DNA from: Arctopsyche grandis
Taxonomy: Eukaryota > Arthropoda > Insecta > Trichoptera > Hydropsychidae
DNA length: 64,000 bases
Reading direction: 5' to 3'
NCBI RefSeq assembly: GCF_051622035.1
Contig: NC_135356.1
Location: 18,279,685 to 18,343,684, forward strand
This document shows, piece after piece, positions 50,113-61,758 of the stretch. Under the pieces are notes generated by a model. The model worked only from the letters and a program-made list of their open reading frames with translations, made no database searches and was not told the DNA's origin. Position 1 is the stretch's first letter, and each line of letters begins with the position of its first letter. The position numbers and the translations under genes are program-made.

Positions 50113-51106
50113 ATTTTAAGAAACTAGCGCGTATTTATTTCTATGCTACGGTGCCTGCATTGTTAAATTTAGGCACGGGAGAAGAAGGCGCTCGCCCCAG
50201 GGCCCCCTAGAATTTATGGAAATTTTTTTTTTTTGATGGATTGTTATAATTTTTCTATACCAATCCAATATGACATTATGAAAGTTGAATTACTTCTTAA
50301 GAAAAAAAAGCGTTCGTTTGCACTTAGTTTATTTCACTAAATGTATCAAATTTGAGCTATTAATAAAAATAACCACTGACACCGAAAGCCATGTGAAACG
50401 TAAAGGAGGTATGTAAAAAATGGAAACTTTTGGAATCGGGAGTTTTTAAAATTGAAGATTTTGAAGGTTTTAAAATTGGTTTTGTTATTTTACTAAATGC
50501 GTCACAATTATGAAAAGCTTCATGTTTGCACATACATATTATATGTACATATATGCCAGAACTTATTTATAGCAGGAATCTCAGCATCCTCGCCTTGAAA
50601 TTGGTGTGCAAATAAGATTTTTCTTTTATTATGTTCTTGAAATATCGTAGACGTAAGGTTTTTGCGCGCACGTACGGATTTCCAAGAGTAAATTATGCAA
50701 GACTTTCGTCTTCATTCGGTAGACGACAGAAAGGTTTTAATCTGCAAAAGTACGTTGAAAATTATTGATTTGAATCCGTCTAAATCTGACATAAGTTGCT
50801 AAAGTTAGATGAAGATTTTTTTGCAAAGTTGTATATTTTCTATCATAATAATATTTGTGTAAATTTAAAAATTATTCAACGAGAACGATTTAATAGCGCT
50901 TTAAAATGTAATTTCCTAATTGGGACGATTTATTTTTGCTTATTTTATATGTAATAGAGGAGGGTAGGTTTGAACCCGGCCCTGTATATTCGTATATACA
51001 TACATAAGCCACATACATATATACTTAAAGTAAAGAAATATAAAATATAAAAGTAAATTCTACGTGTAAATCAAAGTGACTACTATAAAGCAAATGTATA
51101 AAGCCT
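50113..51106. other. Gene-free stretch
   Basis: Includes 'gaaggcgctcgccccagggccccctag' (50181-50210), of the G/C-rich type often seen at decayed hAT ends. No gene. Confidence 0.35.
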
Positions 51107-51118
51107 CATAAATGACTG

Positions 51119-51230
51119 CAGTGGTAAATGGACTATTTCGGACATTGAGATCGCGCACACGACAATCGGAACATCTGGCACTCTGACGATCGCTTTGTGC
51201 AGAATAATCACCGAATCCACTGTAATATGA
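51119..51230. mobile_element. 112 bp insertion flanked by 12 bp direct repeats
   Basis: Perfect direct repeats CATAAATGACTG at 51107-51118 and 51231-51242 bracket the segment. It begins CAGTGGTAAATGG and ends near ATCCACTGTAATATGA. Part of it (TGCCAGATGTTCCG / CGCTTTGTG..AATAATCACCGAA) recurs at 52731-52826. A 12 bp duplication is longer than a hAT duplication. Class unresolved. Confidence 0.5.
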
Positions 51231-51764
51231 CATAAATGACTGTTCAAGAAGCAAATATATGTACATATGTATGTAGACTTAATGTTGACATCTTTGAATG
51301 AAGCTTTGTAGACTGCAGCTAATTTCCACTAGAAGTTACGTAGTCCTACGTACAAACAATCTGGCCCCCATCATTTTTCTATGAGCATTTTGTATTGTGT
51401 ACGAGTACACCACTGCACCACTAATCCAGCGTTGTCCAGGTCTCGCTGCAATGATCTTAATCGGTGCGACGACGATTGCGCTTCTTGCGAAATGGGTCAA
51501 TTTGGTGGTTGATGATTTGATCACGTCGAAAGCGTCAAATGCGAGAGTGGACAACCGCCGGTGTTAATTGACAATAGCCAGCAAACGGTGCTCTAGCTTC
51601 AGTCAGAGTCCGCATGGTCCACAATCTGGATCGAATATGAAAGTGAAGTTGAGGAAATTCTGCCTTATGCTCAGAAACTTCCTACTGACCAAAAAAACTA
51701 AGCTCAACCGTCCCTTGTCATGGGATCCGCTTAAGTAAAACATAGAAACTCACATCCCGTCAAA

Positions 51765-54700
51765 ATGGACCCAAAAGAAAGAGCCAGCTTCGATCTTCTC
51801 GACTACTCCGTCTTCGTCCTGATGCTCTGCCTATCGGCGCTCATCGGCGTCTATTTCGCCTGTTTCGCAAAAAAGAAGCAAAATACCACGCAAGAGTATC
51901 TGATGGGTGGCAAGACCATGGGGATCTTTCCTATATCCATGTCACTTATAGCGAGGTAACTAACTTTAAGCTTGTTTAATTTCATTTATATGCGCTTGGA
52001 ATGATTTTCTTGAAAACATACATGATATAATAAACACAATTATTATTATTAGTAAGTAAAAACGTTTAAATTATTTTTATTAAATGTTGATGTTGAAGAA
52101 AATGAATAGCACTGACAACGGTGCTATTCATTTTCTTGATATAATCCTTGATATTATTATTTTTTATTATAATGCGAATAAAACTATTATGTGTAGTGAA
52201 AAACCATTTAGTATACTTTCAGTTGCTTTTTTTTACATATAGTGATTTTAAATGCTTTCATTAATCATAATATGAAACATTTTACGGAACTTTTTTGAAA
52301 GTGTACCATTCACATCATATACATACATATATGTATATAATAAGCTAAACTTACGTAGTAGAGGTATCGGAGCACACTTGTTCATTTCTTAGAAAAAAAA
52401 TATTTTTCCAAGCTTTTTTGCCCTCTTTCTTTGTACACTGGTGGAATGGTTTATTGGTATATTTATTAATTACAATTGCCCTGACGAGTAACCTAAGTCT
52501 AATAACAAGTCTTCGGCGGTGGAGCGTGCTTTTGGAACAAAGAGTTTTGGGGCTATTTTCCAGGAAAGAGGGCAAACTACAAAGCTAAAGAGCAAAAAAA
52601 AGTTTCACCATAAAAATGGTAATTGGATTATTAGTTACATTGCAATCGCCCAAAAGACAATTTTTGCCATGAAAATTGCGAATACGGAATATTTGGCACT
52701 CGAGTTCTCGTAAGTATGATAGTTATCGCTAGTATGATGGACTTTTCGACTGCCAGATGTTCCGTTATAGAGATTTTAGTGACTTTTAGGCGAGCGCTTT
52801 GTGACCAATAATCACCGAAACCCATAAAAATGAACAATGGTGTGCAGGGTCGCGCCGAAGCTTACTAATAACTAGAGGTAGGAACGGAAGCGTGCTTTTT
52901 CCAGGAATCAGGGCGTTTTGGGTCTAATTATAAAGCTAGAGTGCAAAAAAAGGGTTCATCAAAAAATTTAACAGAGCACGGCGAACAATTAACAATGAAC
53001 GGCACGCTTCCGGTCCTACCTCTACTAATAACAATGTACAGTAGAAGCTCGATTGTCAGATTAAATAAGGATTATAATAATCCGGATAACGAAAAGTTCA
53101 GATGGTTAATATGTTCTGCTTACGGCTTTTAAAAGATTTTATTTTATATTTATATCAATTTTGATACTTTCAAATTATGTTTGATTTATTTAAAAAATAC
53201 TTTTAATACAGTCTCAATATAGAAACTTAAAAAATATATAACAACAAAATTGAATGGCCAAAAATAAAAACGTATCTATTAAAAGTGATAATTCTGCTTA
53301 CAGTCTAAATACCGAGGTTCTACTTTTATTCCAAAAATGCATATAGCGGAATGTATTGCACCTTTCCTGAAAAAAATGTATTGCACCCTCTCTTAGCGTC
53401 TTATATAAAATATAATTCCATTTATTCTATTATCTTTAGTAAAATGAATGCGCGATAATTGAAAATGAATCATTTTTATGATGTGCACTCAGATTTAAAC
53501 AAAAAATGTCTGTATTGCGAGCTCTCGTTCATATTTCATACCTATTTGGGAGACAATTGTGTACATATGTACATATGTACATAGCCCAAATTTTTGTTCT
53601 GGATTGAAGCATTTTTAACTCTTTGCCCATGGATGACCGCTATAGACGTCATGCGTAAAATGCCAGTAGCGAGAATGGGGTGACCCACTGTGTAAAAAAA
53701 CACTTCAAGTGTCGATTGACACACTTGGTCAATTAACAAATTCGATAAAATATTACACGAAAGTTGCTGCGGACAAAAAGTTAAATAAATACATATGTGA
53801 ATTCAATCATCCCCCTTTACAACACGAGAGATATGTAAGTATATTAAAAATGTCGAAAGAAATTAAATGAAAAAAAAACACGGAAATATAAGAAAACCTT
53901 GCCATTACGTTTTCCGATTTATGGATTTACCACGTCATACGGATGTATTACGCTTTGCGAAAATGTATTAAATTTTACTATTATGTATATTGCTATTGTG
54001 TTTATTTGCATTTACTAACATTATGTTATATTATTAATTACTTAATTTAAATTTATGACACAAAAAATTCATAGATTTGATCATTTTATACTTTCTTTTG
54101 TTCTCAATCTTATTCTTCGTGACCTTGGTAAATGTAATGGCATCTTCAAAACAAACGGTATTCCCGAGCTCACATTTAGCACTCGTTATGCTGACAGTAA
54201 TGATCGCCTTCCGGTTCATTATTGGATAATCTGAAGCGACTTACACCATAATAGGTCGTAGACGAAGTAGCCCTATTTTGCCAAAGTGGTGCCGCGTCTG
54301 TTAATTCGGCAATAAAGACGTATTGAAGCACATTGAGGACGACCTCTGTAACAGATTTAACACTCCAAGGCGGATGTCAATCCTATCAATGTATTATGAT
54401 ATAATAAATTGAATACACCTGCACGCCCATGCTTGACTTTTACACATCGAATACACATGCGCATAACAAAAATATGCATGTATGCATGTATATAGAAAAT
54501 GATGGTTCACAGGGGATATGAATATCAGTATATACACATGTACTATGTGATTACCAGGCAATTTCACACGAGAAAAGTACAGTGTAAAATTGTCTGTTTA
54601 ACACATTCAACCCGGCTTGTACCACCGGTGGCCACGCGGATAGTGCTATAGCACAGTGCTTCCCAATTACTAAAGAGCGGACCCAGAGCGCGCTGTTCAT

Positions 54701-57700
54701 TGTTCACATGTTGTAAATGCATTGTTAAAGGTTTGCCGAACCTTTTTTACAAAGCATTTACAATAATGGAACAATAGACGGCGCGCTTCCGGTCCTACCT
54801 CTACCAATTACTTTCATGTCACGACCCCCTAAATCTGAAAGAATTAATTCCCGGCCCCTAAAAAAATTTATTTTCTAGTTAAAAGGTTTATTTGCCAGTA
54901 ATTATTACAATTATAATACACATATTTATATTCAGCACAAAATTATAGGAACTTGCTTAAAAACATTTTTTTTAAATAAAAAACTATACACACATGAAAC
55001 AATTTAATGCGATAGATGAGGTTGCATGTTTTTACATAATAAATCGATATCGGGTTCAATGTCAGAAATGCTAACTCGCAAAGCATCTTCCAAAGTCTCC
55101 GTGGAAAGGCATGACCTTTGTTTATTTTTACATTCCTCCTTTACGTTTCACATGGCTTTCGTGTTAGTGGTCATTTTTATCTCTTATCCGATCGTTTTCA
55201 TACTTTGCCATATTGCTCATTTTGGTCATCAATATAAGTAAATTGAGCCTCCGCCATTACGATGGTGCAAATATATCGTGTAAGACGCGTTTGTAATTTG
55301 CCCGACGACATTCTATTTGACGTTTACGGTTGACGTTTGTTTGTTACTTTTAAACATAGATGGCGATAGTAAAAAAAAAATATTGGTGTTTTTATTCAAA
55401 ATAATAATTTTATATACAAATTATAGAAGAGGTATGTTTTTAAGAAACTTTTTTTTTATATATTTTTTTAATATAAGTAATGACGAAAATGCTGTTTCGC
55501 ATTGGTACGTAGTCGCGAAAGGAATAAGAGTTACCAGGGCTTCTTTTCCAATAGCAGTATATTGTTGTTGTTGCCTTAACCAAAATTCTGAAATACTTTT
55601 TTCATTAAATTCCACTTCAAGCAAATTATCTTATCTGATATCGATCAACTCTTCTTGGGCTGTCCACGTAATATGATCATATTTTAAGGACTTGGCAAAT
55701 GGTGTTCTTATCCAATTGTTCCTTTTGTCCTCATTCAAATTTGGGAAATATTTCCTTAAAAATATACATTCCCTAAATATGTAATGTGGAAAAATATTCA
55801 TAAATGAATATTTGTACTTTCTATTGAATATTTTCGCGGCCCCCGCGAGAAATCCTACAACCCCCCAGGGGGTCGCGACCCCCAATTTGGGAAGCACTGC
55901 TATAGCAGACTGTAATTTTACGGTTCCACTTCATTGAGCACCCAAACACTAAAATTCTAAAGATTTAGGGACAACTCATTATATAAAGTAATTTAATACA
56001 GTCACGCGTAATTGGGTGCCGATACGCGTGACAGTGCCGCCACATGGGCAAACGTATGAAATCATGCGCCGGGCTGAATGTATTAAGTTTATATATCGAA
56101 GGAAAATATGTAGAAGTGAAATTGTCATGGAACTCATATGTACGTATGTACATACATATATATGTACATTTAATTAAGAAATTGTATTGATAGGTCTCAT
56201 AAGACCAACCACGTTGCAAAGTGCAAATGATTTTGTTGAAGAAGGAACACGCGGAAATATACAGTGGGCAATTTTATGACCGAATGATTATTTAGAATAT
56301 AGACTAGTAATGTATACTTTATCATTGCGATAGAATTCCCTTATAAGACCGTATATGCATCGGTTTTGTGAAGATACAGAAAAAAGTAGAAAGTTAAAAA
56401 ATTAAAATGTATTAACGTGTGATATATGCGAAAATGCGAATATTATTATATGTACATTTATGCGAAAATTCTTAATGGTTTTTCTTAAAATAATTATGTT
56501 CTTTTATCAATTTATGTAATTTAATAAACTGTTCATTTTCCCAACAAAATAAATAAATAGATACAGGATATTACCTTTTTTTACAAGGTTTTTTTTAGTT
56601 TCACTTTGTATATTGTTATAGAAAAACCTCCTAAAACTCTTCCGATCGCTTTGAAACTTTGCCATTTTGCGAGGTTTTTTAAATTTTTATCTTGTTTTCT
56701 TGACTTAAGTGTTTTCTTTTCTTAAAGTCTTGACACTTGACACAAATAAACAACTAAATAAAAGCCTAACTATCATAAAATTTCTGATTAAGGCCAAGTT
56801 TTTACTTTTTCAAATTCTTTAAATCAGTTTCAAATTAAAAGGTTCCCAAATAAAGAAATTTAAAAAAGTTTTTTAGCTGTACAAACTATATAATTTTTTT
56901 TTGTTCACTATGCAAAACTACAGTTTTTAATTTATATCTATTAAACGAACACTAAACTACTCCTGTCCATTATATTTTTTTTAATTTTTTTTTATAATCT
57001 AAATTTTATCATTTAAAGAGCAATATGCGAATATATTATAATGTGAAATATATTGTAATATCATAACCAAATCTAACCAAACTAACGCCAAAAAAATTAA
57101 CCATCACGAAACGTCATAAACGTATAGCACACTGAATTGAAACATAAAAATCCCCACCTTTTTCAGTTACATTTCAGGTATTTCACTACTAGGACTTCCA
57201 GCTGAAATGTACACATATGGCACACAATATTGGATGTGTATATTTTCCGAAGTATTCCTGTCAGTGACTATGGCCATAGTCTACCTACCAGTATTCTACA
57301 AATTACAAATCACATCCAGCTATGAAGTATGATATAACTCAATTCATAAATTCACTCTTTGTCGCGTTATAATTTACAGTGATTTTTTAAATACCAATTT
57401 CAGTACCTCAAATTGAGATTTAGTCAACCAGTACGCATACTCGGATCTGTAATATTCGTCATTAAAATGATGTTATACATACCTATAGTTATATACGTAC
57501 CTGCTCTGGCATTCAGTCAATGTATATTTATTTTATATTTGCATATAAATACTTGGACGTATAAACTTGTATTAAATACTTAGATATGTTTATTTTATTT
57601 CAGTTACCGGTATTAATTTACATCACGTTTCACCTTTAGTCTGCGGAGTATGTATATTTTACACTACACTGGTAAGTACTTGTAATGCTAACCATAATGA

Positions 57701-60700
57701 ATATTAAAATTTTATATTATTTCTACACATTATTTAATTTTATCAACGTTTTTAAAGGGTGGGCTGAAGGCTGTTGTTTGGACAGATACATTACAGACTA
57801 TTTTAATGTTTGGTGGTGTAATATTTGTAATGGTATACGGTACAATAAAAGTAGGAGGTCCATCTGTTGTAATGGAACGTACTATAAGCGGCGATCGTCT
57901 AGAATTTTTCAAGTAATTCATGTTTACTTTCAATTTCCATAACAACGTGTTTCCAACAAAAATAAAAAACCTTCAATAAAATGCTCTATAGTTGCCAAAA
58001 CCACTTTTTCAACCGGGTAATTACTATTTATTCTTTTCGTTATGATTTCAGTTTTGATATCAATCCTTTAATCCGACACACATTCTGGACGACAACTATT
58101 GGCAATTACTTTAGCACTCTTGCCTCATTCTCGGTCAATCAAGCTATGGTCCAGAGATGCCTCGCCATGTCTTCACTAAAAATGGCGAACATGTATGTGA
58201 TCACACTTTCAATAACAAAAAAATCGTTAAAAATTCAATACAACAGTAGAAATTTTTCACAGAACTATTGGAATACTCGCAGTCGGAATAGTCTCAATAG
58301 TTTCCATGTGCTGTTACACGGGTTTGGTAATTTACTCGACATATTATAAGTGCGACCCGCTGACGACAGGTGAAATAAGCAAGAGTGATCAGTTGTTGCC
58401 ATATTTTGTCATCGATATTGCCGGAAACATACCAGGCCTGCCAGGAATATTTCTCAGCGGAGTGTTCAGTGCTGCTCTGAGGTAAAAATATGCCACACTA
58501 TTACACATATATAATACGCAATAGAATGATATTCATTTCAACACCAGCTCCATGTCCACCGGCTTGAATTCAATGACTGGTGTCATATTCGAAGACTTAA
58601 TCAGGCCCATGTATAAAAAACCAATTTCTGAAGGTAGAGCGTCGTTTATCATGAAAATAATTGTCCTCATTATAGGTGAAGTATAATGTTAATAAGGAAA
58701 ATTATTTCTGAATGTGTCCAGCGTGCTTATTAGAATTGAATGTTTATTTTAAGGTACCATTTGTGTTGCGATGGTGTTTCTCGTTGAAAAGATGGGTGCT
58801 TTGATACAAGCAGGTAAAAGCTTGGCTGGAATCACTGCTGGTACCCTTTTAGGACTATTCTCCATGGGAATGTTTTTCCCATGGGCTAATGCAACTGTAT
58901 GTAAAATTATTTTTGACGCATGTATAAAAATTAAAATACGTACATGTACATATGTTACAGTGATTTAATACTAACCGTGAAAGTATACGTTCACTAGGCT
59001 TTTGACGAATTCATATTCCAAATAGTTTACATTTACTTCTGATAATTCGATGAACGTTGGGTCTTCTTCTTCTTATAACTCCAACAAAAGTTTTTCAGAT
59101 CTTCTTCAGTGTATAAATATTTAAATACATCAGAAGGCAAATTTGATGATGTAAGACCAACTTTTGCAGTTTGTCTCAATACAGCTTCATATGGGGACCG
59201 TTTGATTCCTGAAAGGAATACCGTATTTTTAATAAATAAGTTCTCAGTCCTTTCCAATTTATGCTGTTATGATCTAGCATCCAAGTTGATAGCATGTTTT
59301 TTCCTGATTCAATTAATGTCATGTTAATGTACTGATTTGTGTGATATACTTTCATCGACTGAGTTGTCGAAAATATAATTTCACTAGGGAACACAGAATC
59401 ACTGTAATATCAAATTTAATATAGAAATCAACCAATTATATTCAAATATTCTTGGTACAATGGACAAGAATATGGAGACTAAAATTTGAACATTATTTAT
59501 TTTAAAATTGCATACTATTATTATAATGAATAATATTATAATAATATAATAATATTAAATTGCATACTATTATTATCCCTGAGAACCTGATTTTATAATT
59601 TATAATAAATATATCAATGGCTGCATAAAAATGGTTATATCCAGTGGCGGCTCGTACATAGGAACTGCAGCACTGCAGCACCCCCGGAAAAATTACGAAA
59701 AAGTCACATTTACAACTTGCAATTATATATTTGACATACTCATTAATAATTAAATATGTTATCATTTTTATTGTAATTATATTCACAACTTTCAAATGTA
59801 TACAAATGCGATTATTCTGTAATTTTTCTGGGGGTGCTGCAGCGCCGCAGCTTCTATGCATGAACCGTCACTGGTTATATCACAAATTGTTTCAGTTGTA
59901 ATAAAAAAATAAGTGAACAATTAAGGTTCGAGTTCAGTTCATTGGAATATATGTAAATATGTATGTAATTGGATGTTAAGAAAAATATGTTAACTATTAT
60001 AGTTATCAAATTTATTTAAAAATTCTAGAAATATAAAATTTTTAAAAAAAAATGTTATATCCCATTATAAACATTCTATTTATTAGAAATTCATAATTAT
60101 AGGGAGCTCTTGTCGGTGGAGTCGTTTCAACTTCATTGGTAGCCTGGATATCCATTGGCACTCAAATGGCAATGGCTCAAGGAATTATAGTTAATCCTAA
60201 AAAGCCAGTGAGTGTAGAAGATTGTGCATCGTTTAACATCTCCTTTGCGGCCAATGTCGTTAATACCATTGTGCAAGAGAACCAAATGTAAATGATTTCG
60301 TTATACTATCACAATTCCAAAATCAAACATGTAAAAATAAGCTGATTCCTACATATAAATTTGTTTGATTTTTTAGAGAACCATTTCCACTGTATAAATT
60401 ATCATATTTATACTACACATTGGTAGGCACGGTAACTTCAATGTTTGTCGGCTTGGTCGTTTCATTTCTGACAACGCCGAACGATCCAGCAATGGTAAGT
60501 ACATATACATATACTATTAATCATAACAACAATATACAAAATAGTAATAACATTATGTAAAATAGATTCACAGAGATCTACTGTCACCAATAATACACCG
60601 CTACTTACCGAAACAGGATGAACATTGTAAAAAGCCAAGACTGACTAAAGAAAACATACTATTGGCATATGAAGAAAATTTGTATAGAGAAAAGACAGCC

Positions 60701-61542
60701 GATCAAGAAAAAAATGTAAGTATTACACAAATGCAAACAGAATTGAGGAGGGTGGCAACAATTATTAACCAGTTAGCTGCCACTTGTGAAGTATTTGATC
60801 CTGTAATTTTTACATATTTTGTTATGTGTACATGCAAAACAAATGATTTGACTCGCATAATTCGAAGATCCCAGAGGTTTGATGTGACCTTTGATCGGAT
60901 TCATATGTGTGACGATGTACAAGAGTCTATGGACGTTTCAGTTTACTCGCTATAATTGATTAAGCGGCAGCCCTGATAACATGTTGTATTTTTATTGAAA
61001 TAATCCAGGAAAACTTGAATCATTTTTAAATTTTGTAACCAAGTTCGTCCATAGATGGTGCTTGTAAAACTATTTTTATTCGTTAAATATTGCAAGTTTC
61101 GAAAGAGAAATCGATGCGACTCACCCGTAAAACACTGGTGTACAAGGCGAGTCAATGAGCGACTCATGGGTGAGTCGCTGGCGTACAAAGGGTTAAAAAA
61201 TCACTTCAGCCAGCTATGCCAAAATCAAGTTTCAATATTTATATCATTAAAAAATATCAAAACAAGTTTTGTAATTATTCCTTTAAAATAAAATTTTATT
61301 TCTTGCACGACCATTCAAGTAGAATTTATTTTATTTACATTATAAATACCATCTGTTGAATTTGGGCTATATTAAATGGCAAAATTGATTCAATCTGGAA
61401 AGTGTTTGATTTTTTTTTTAAATTTCAGATTGCACAATGTAATGAGGCGAAAGCTATAGAAAATGATTTGAAAAAAAATGAAAATCAAGCAGCAGAAAAT
61501 GTATCGATTCACATGCAGGAAATCAAAAATTGTTCTGAATAA
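51765..61542 (+). CDS. Sodium/solute symporter, SLC5 family (SMVT/SMCT-like)
   Basis: Thirteen coding exons by my splice reading: 51765-51955, 57167-57326, 57404-57521, 57604-57671, 57758-57912, 58052-58192, 58263-58481, 58548-58675, 58754-58896, 60103-60287, 60377-60494, 60566-60715, 61429-61542. All have GT..AG borders and phases that close. Total 1890 nt, 629 residues, a normal length for the family. The protein is a multi-span sodium:solute symporter: first membrane span in DYSVFVLMLCLSAL, then SLIASYISGISLLGLPAE (an ion-site region), GGLKAVVWTD near 180-190, and FSAALSSMSTGLNSM near 346-360, the hallmark of the SLC5A5/6/8/12 branch. It probably imports a vitamin or monocarboxylate with Na+ at the plasma membrane; the substrate cannot be read from the sequence. 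The hydrophilic tail is cytoplasmic. Intron 1 is 5.2 kb and rich in transposons. The exon 3/4 junction gives Phe where relatives often have Val. Confidence 0.9.
52098..52135. repeat. Hairpin-forming inverted repeat in intron 1
   Basis: Arms GAAAATGAATAGCAC (52098-52112) and its exact reverse complement (52121-52135) with an 8 nt loop. Pairing extends a few bases further out. Confidence 0.8.
52731..52826. repeat. Relative of the 51119-51230 insertion
   Basis: Shares the TGCCAGATGTTCCG block (inverted relative to 51119-51230) and CGCTTTGTG(C/A)..AATAATCACCGAA. Upstream text (52640-52700) has similar 'aattgcgaatacggaatatttggcac' phrases, suggesting more decayed pieces of the same family. Confidence 0.4.
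52873..53024. mobile_element. hAT-type MITE with CTAATAAC target duplication
   Basis: Left TAGAGGTAGGAACGGAAGCG, right the reverse complement of TAGAGGTAGGACCGGAAGCG. Perfect 8 bp direct repeats CTAATAAC at 52865-52872 and 53025-53032. 152 bp, in intron 1 of the SLC5 gene. Confidence 0.88.
54671..54803. mobile_element. hAT-type MITE, innermost of the nest
   Basis: Starts TAAAGAGCGGACCCAGAGCG, ends GGTCCTACCTCTA. Perfect 8 bp duplications CCAATTAC at 54663-54670 and 54804-54811. Same family as 46485-46617, with the 'aaaggtttgccgaaccttt' palindrome. Sits 17 bp inside the hAT element's left end. Confidence 0.9.
55421..55740 (-). pseudogene. hAT transposase C-terminal remnant
   Basis: On the minus strand the motif LVTLIPFATTYQCETAFSSL matches the conserved C-terminal dimerisation region of hAT transposases of the ZBED/Buster/Charlie kind (consensus 'LLPFxTTYLCExxFSxL'). 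Upstream in the same frame, past an in-frame stop near 55625-55630, lies WIRTPFAKSLKYDHITWTAQ, also typical. There is no RNase H-like catalytic core left, so the protein is non-functional. Confidence 0.75.
59033..59394 (-). pseudogene. Integrase fragment (Ginger / KRBA2-like)
   Basis: Two overlapping minus-strand frames, 'STWMLDHNSINWKGLR' and then 'SGIKRSPYEAVLRQTAKVG' with 'LTSSNLPSDV', together resemble the C-terminal part of gypsy-integrase-like proteins encoded by Ginger-type DNA transposons and the KRBA2 group. A frameshift separates the halves and the catalytic core is absent. It lies in intron 9 of the SLC5 gene in antisense orientation. Confidence 0.55.
59642..59873. mobile_element. 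Non-autonomous hAT (MITE) with perfect 8 bp target duplication
   Basis: 232 bp. Left CAGTGGCGGCTCGTACATAG, right the reverse complement of CAGTGACGGTTCATGCATAG; the TIRs stay similar for about 50 bp through CTGCAGCACCCCC. 8 bp direct repeats GTTATATC at 59634-59641 and 59874-59881. No coding capacity. In intron 9 of the SLC5 gene. Confidence 0.93.
61134..61195. mobile_element. Possible TTAA-type MITE end in intron 12
   Basis: The right edge reads 'gagtcgctggcgtacaaagggttaa', i.e. TTAACCCTTTGTACGCC inverted, a common piggyBac-MITE terminus. The matching left end was not found. Confidence 0.35.
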
Positions 61543-61683
61543 ATAAACATCACAGGATATAACGGGATATATACATAATATATGAATATAATAAAATTCA
61601 TAAATACAGCATCTTATTTGAAAATCCTTCTTTATTATGCATCACACATACGTGTGTATGTGTTTCAATTACACACACACACG

Positions 61684-61758
<75 letters not shown>

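Larger units (their letters stand above)
54654..55899 (-). mobile_element. hAT transposon remnant inserted in the TTAA MITE
   Basis: Ends CAGTGCTTCCCAA (54654) and TTTGGGAAGCACTG (55899), flanked by a perfect 8 bp duplication CTATAGCA (54646-54653 and 55900-55907). Carries a decayed transposase C-terminus on the minus strand (55421-55740). Interrupted near its left end by a 133 bp MITE. Confidence 0.9.
54602..56082. mobile_element. TTAA-target MITE, outer shell of a nested insertion
   Basis: Left TTAA (54598-54601) then CACATTCAACCCGGC; right GCCGGGCTGAATGTA then TTAA (56083-56086). The 15 bp terminal inverted repeats differ at 2 positions, and TTAA duplications are as for piggyBac-type elements. 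Without its own insertion it would be only about 230 bp. Located in intron 1 of the SLC5 gene. Confidence 0.82.

Noticed and set aside
53615..53660. TTAACTCTTTGCCCATGG as a piggyBac-type MITE end
   Set aside because: No inverted partner found on either side; could be a truncated copy but boundaries are unsupported.
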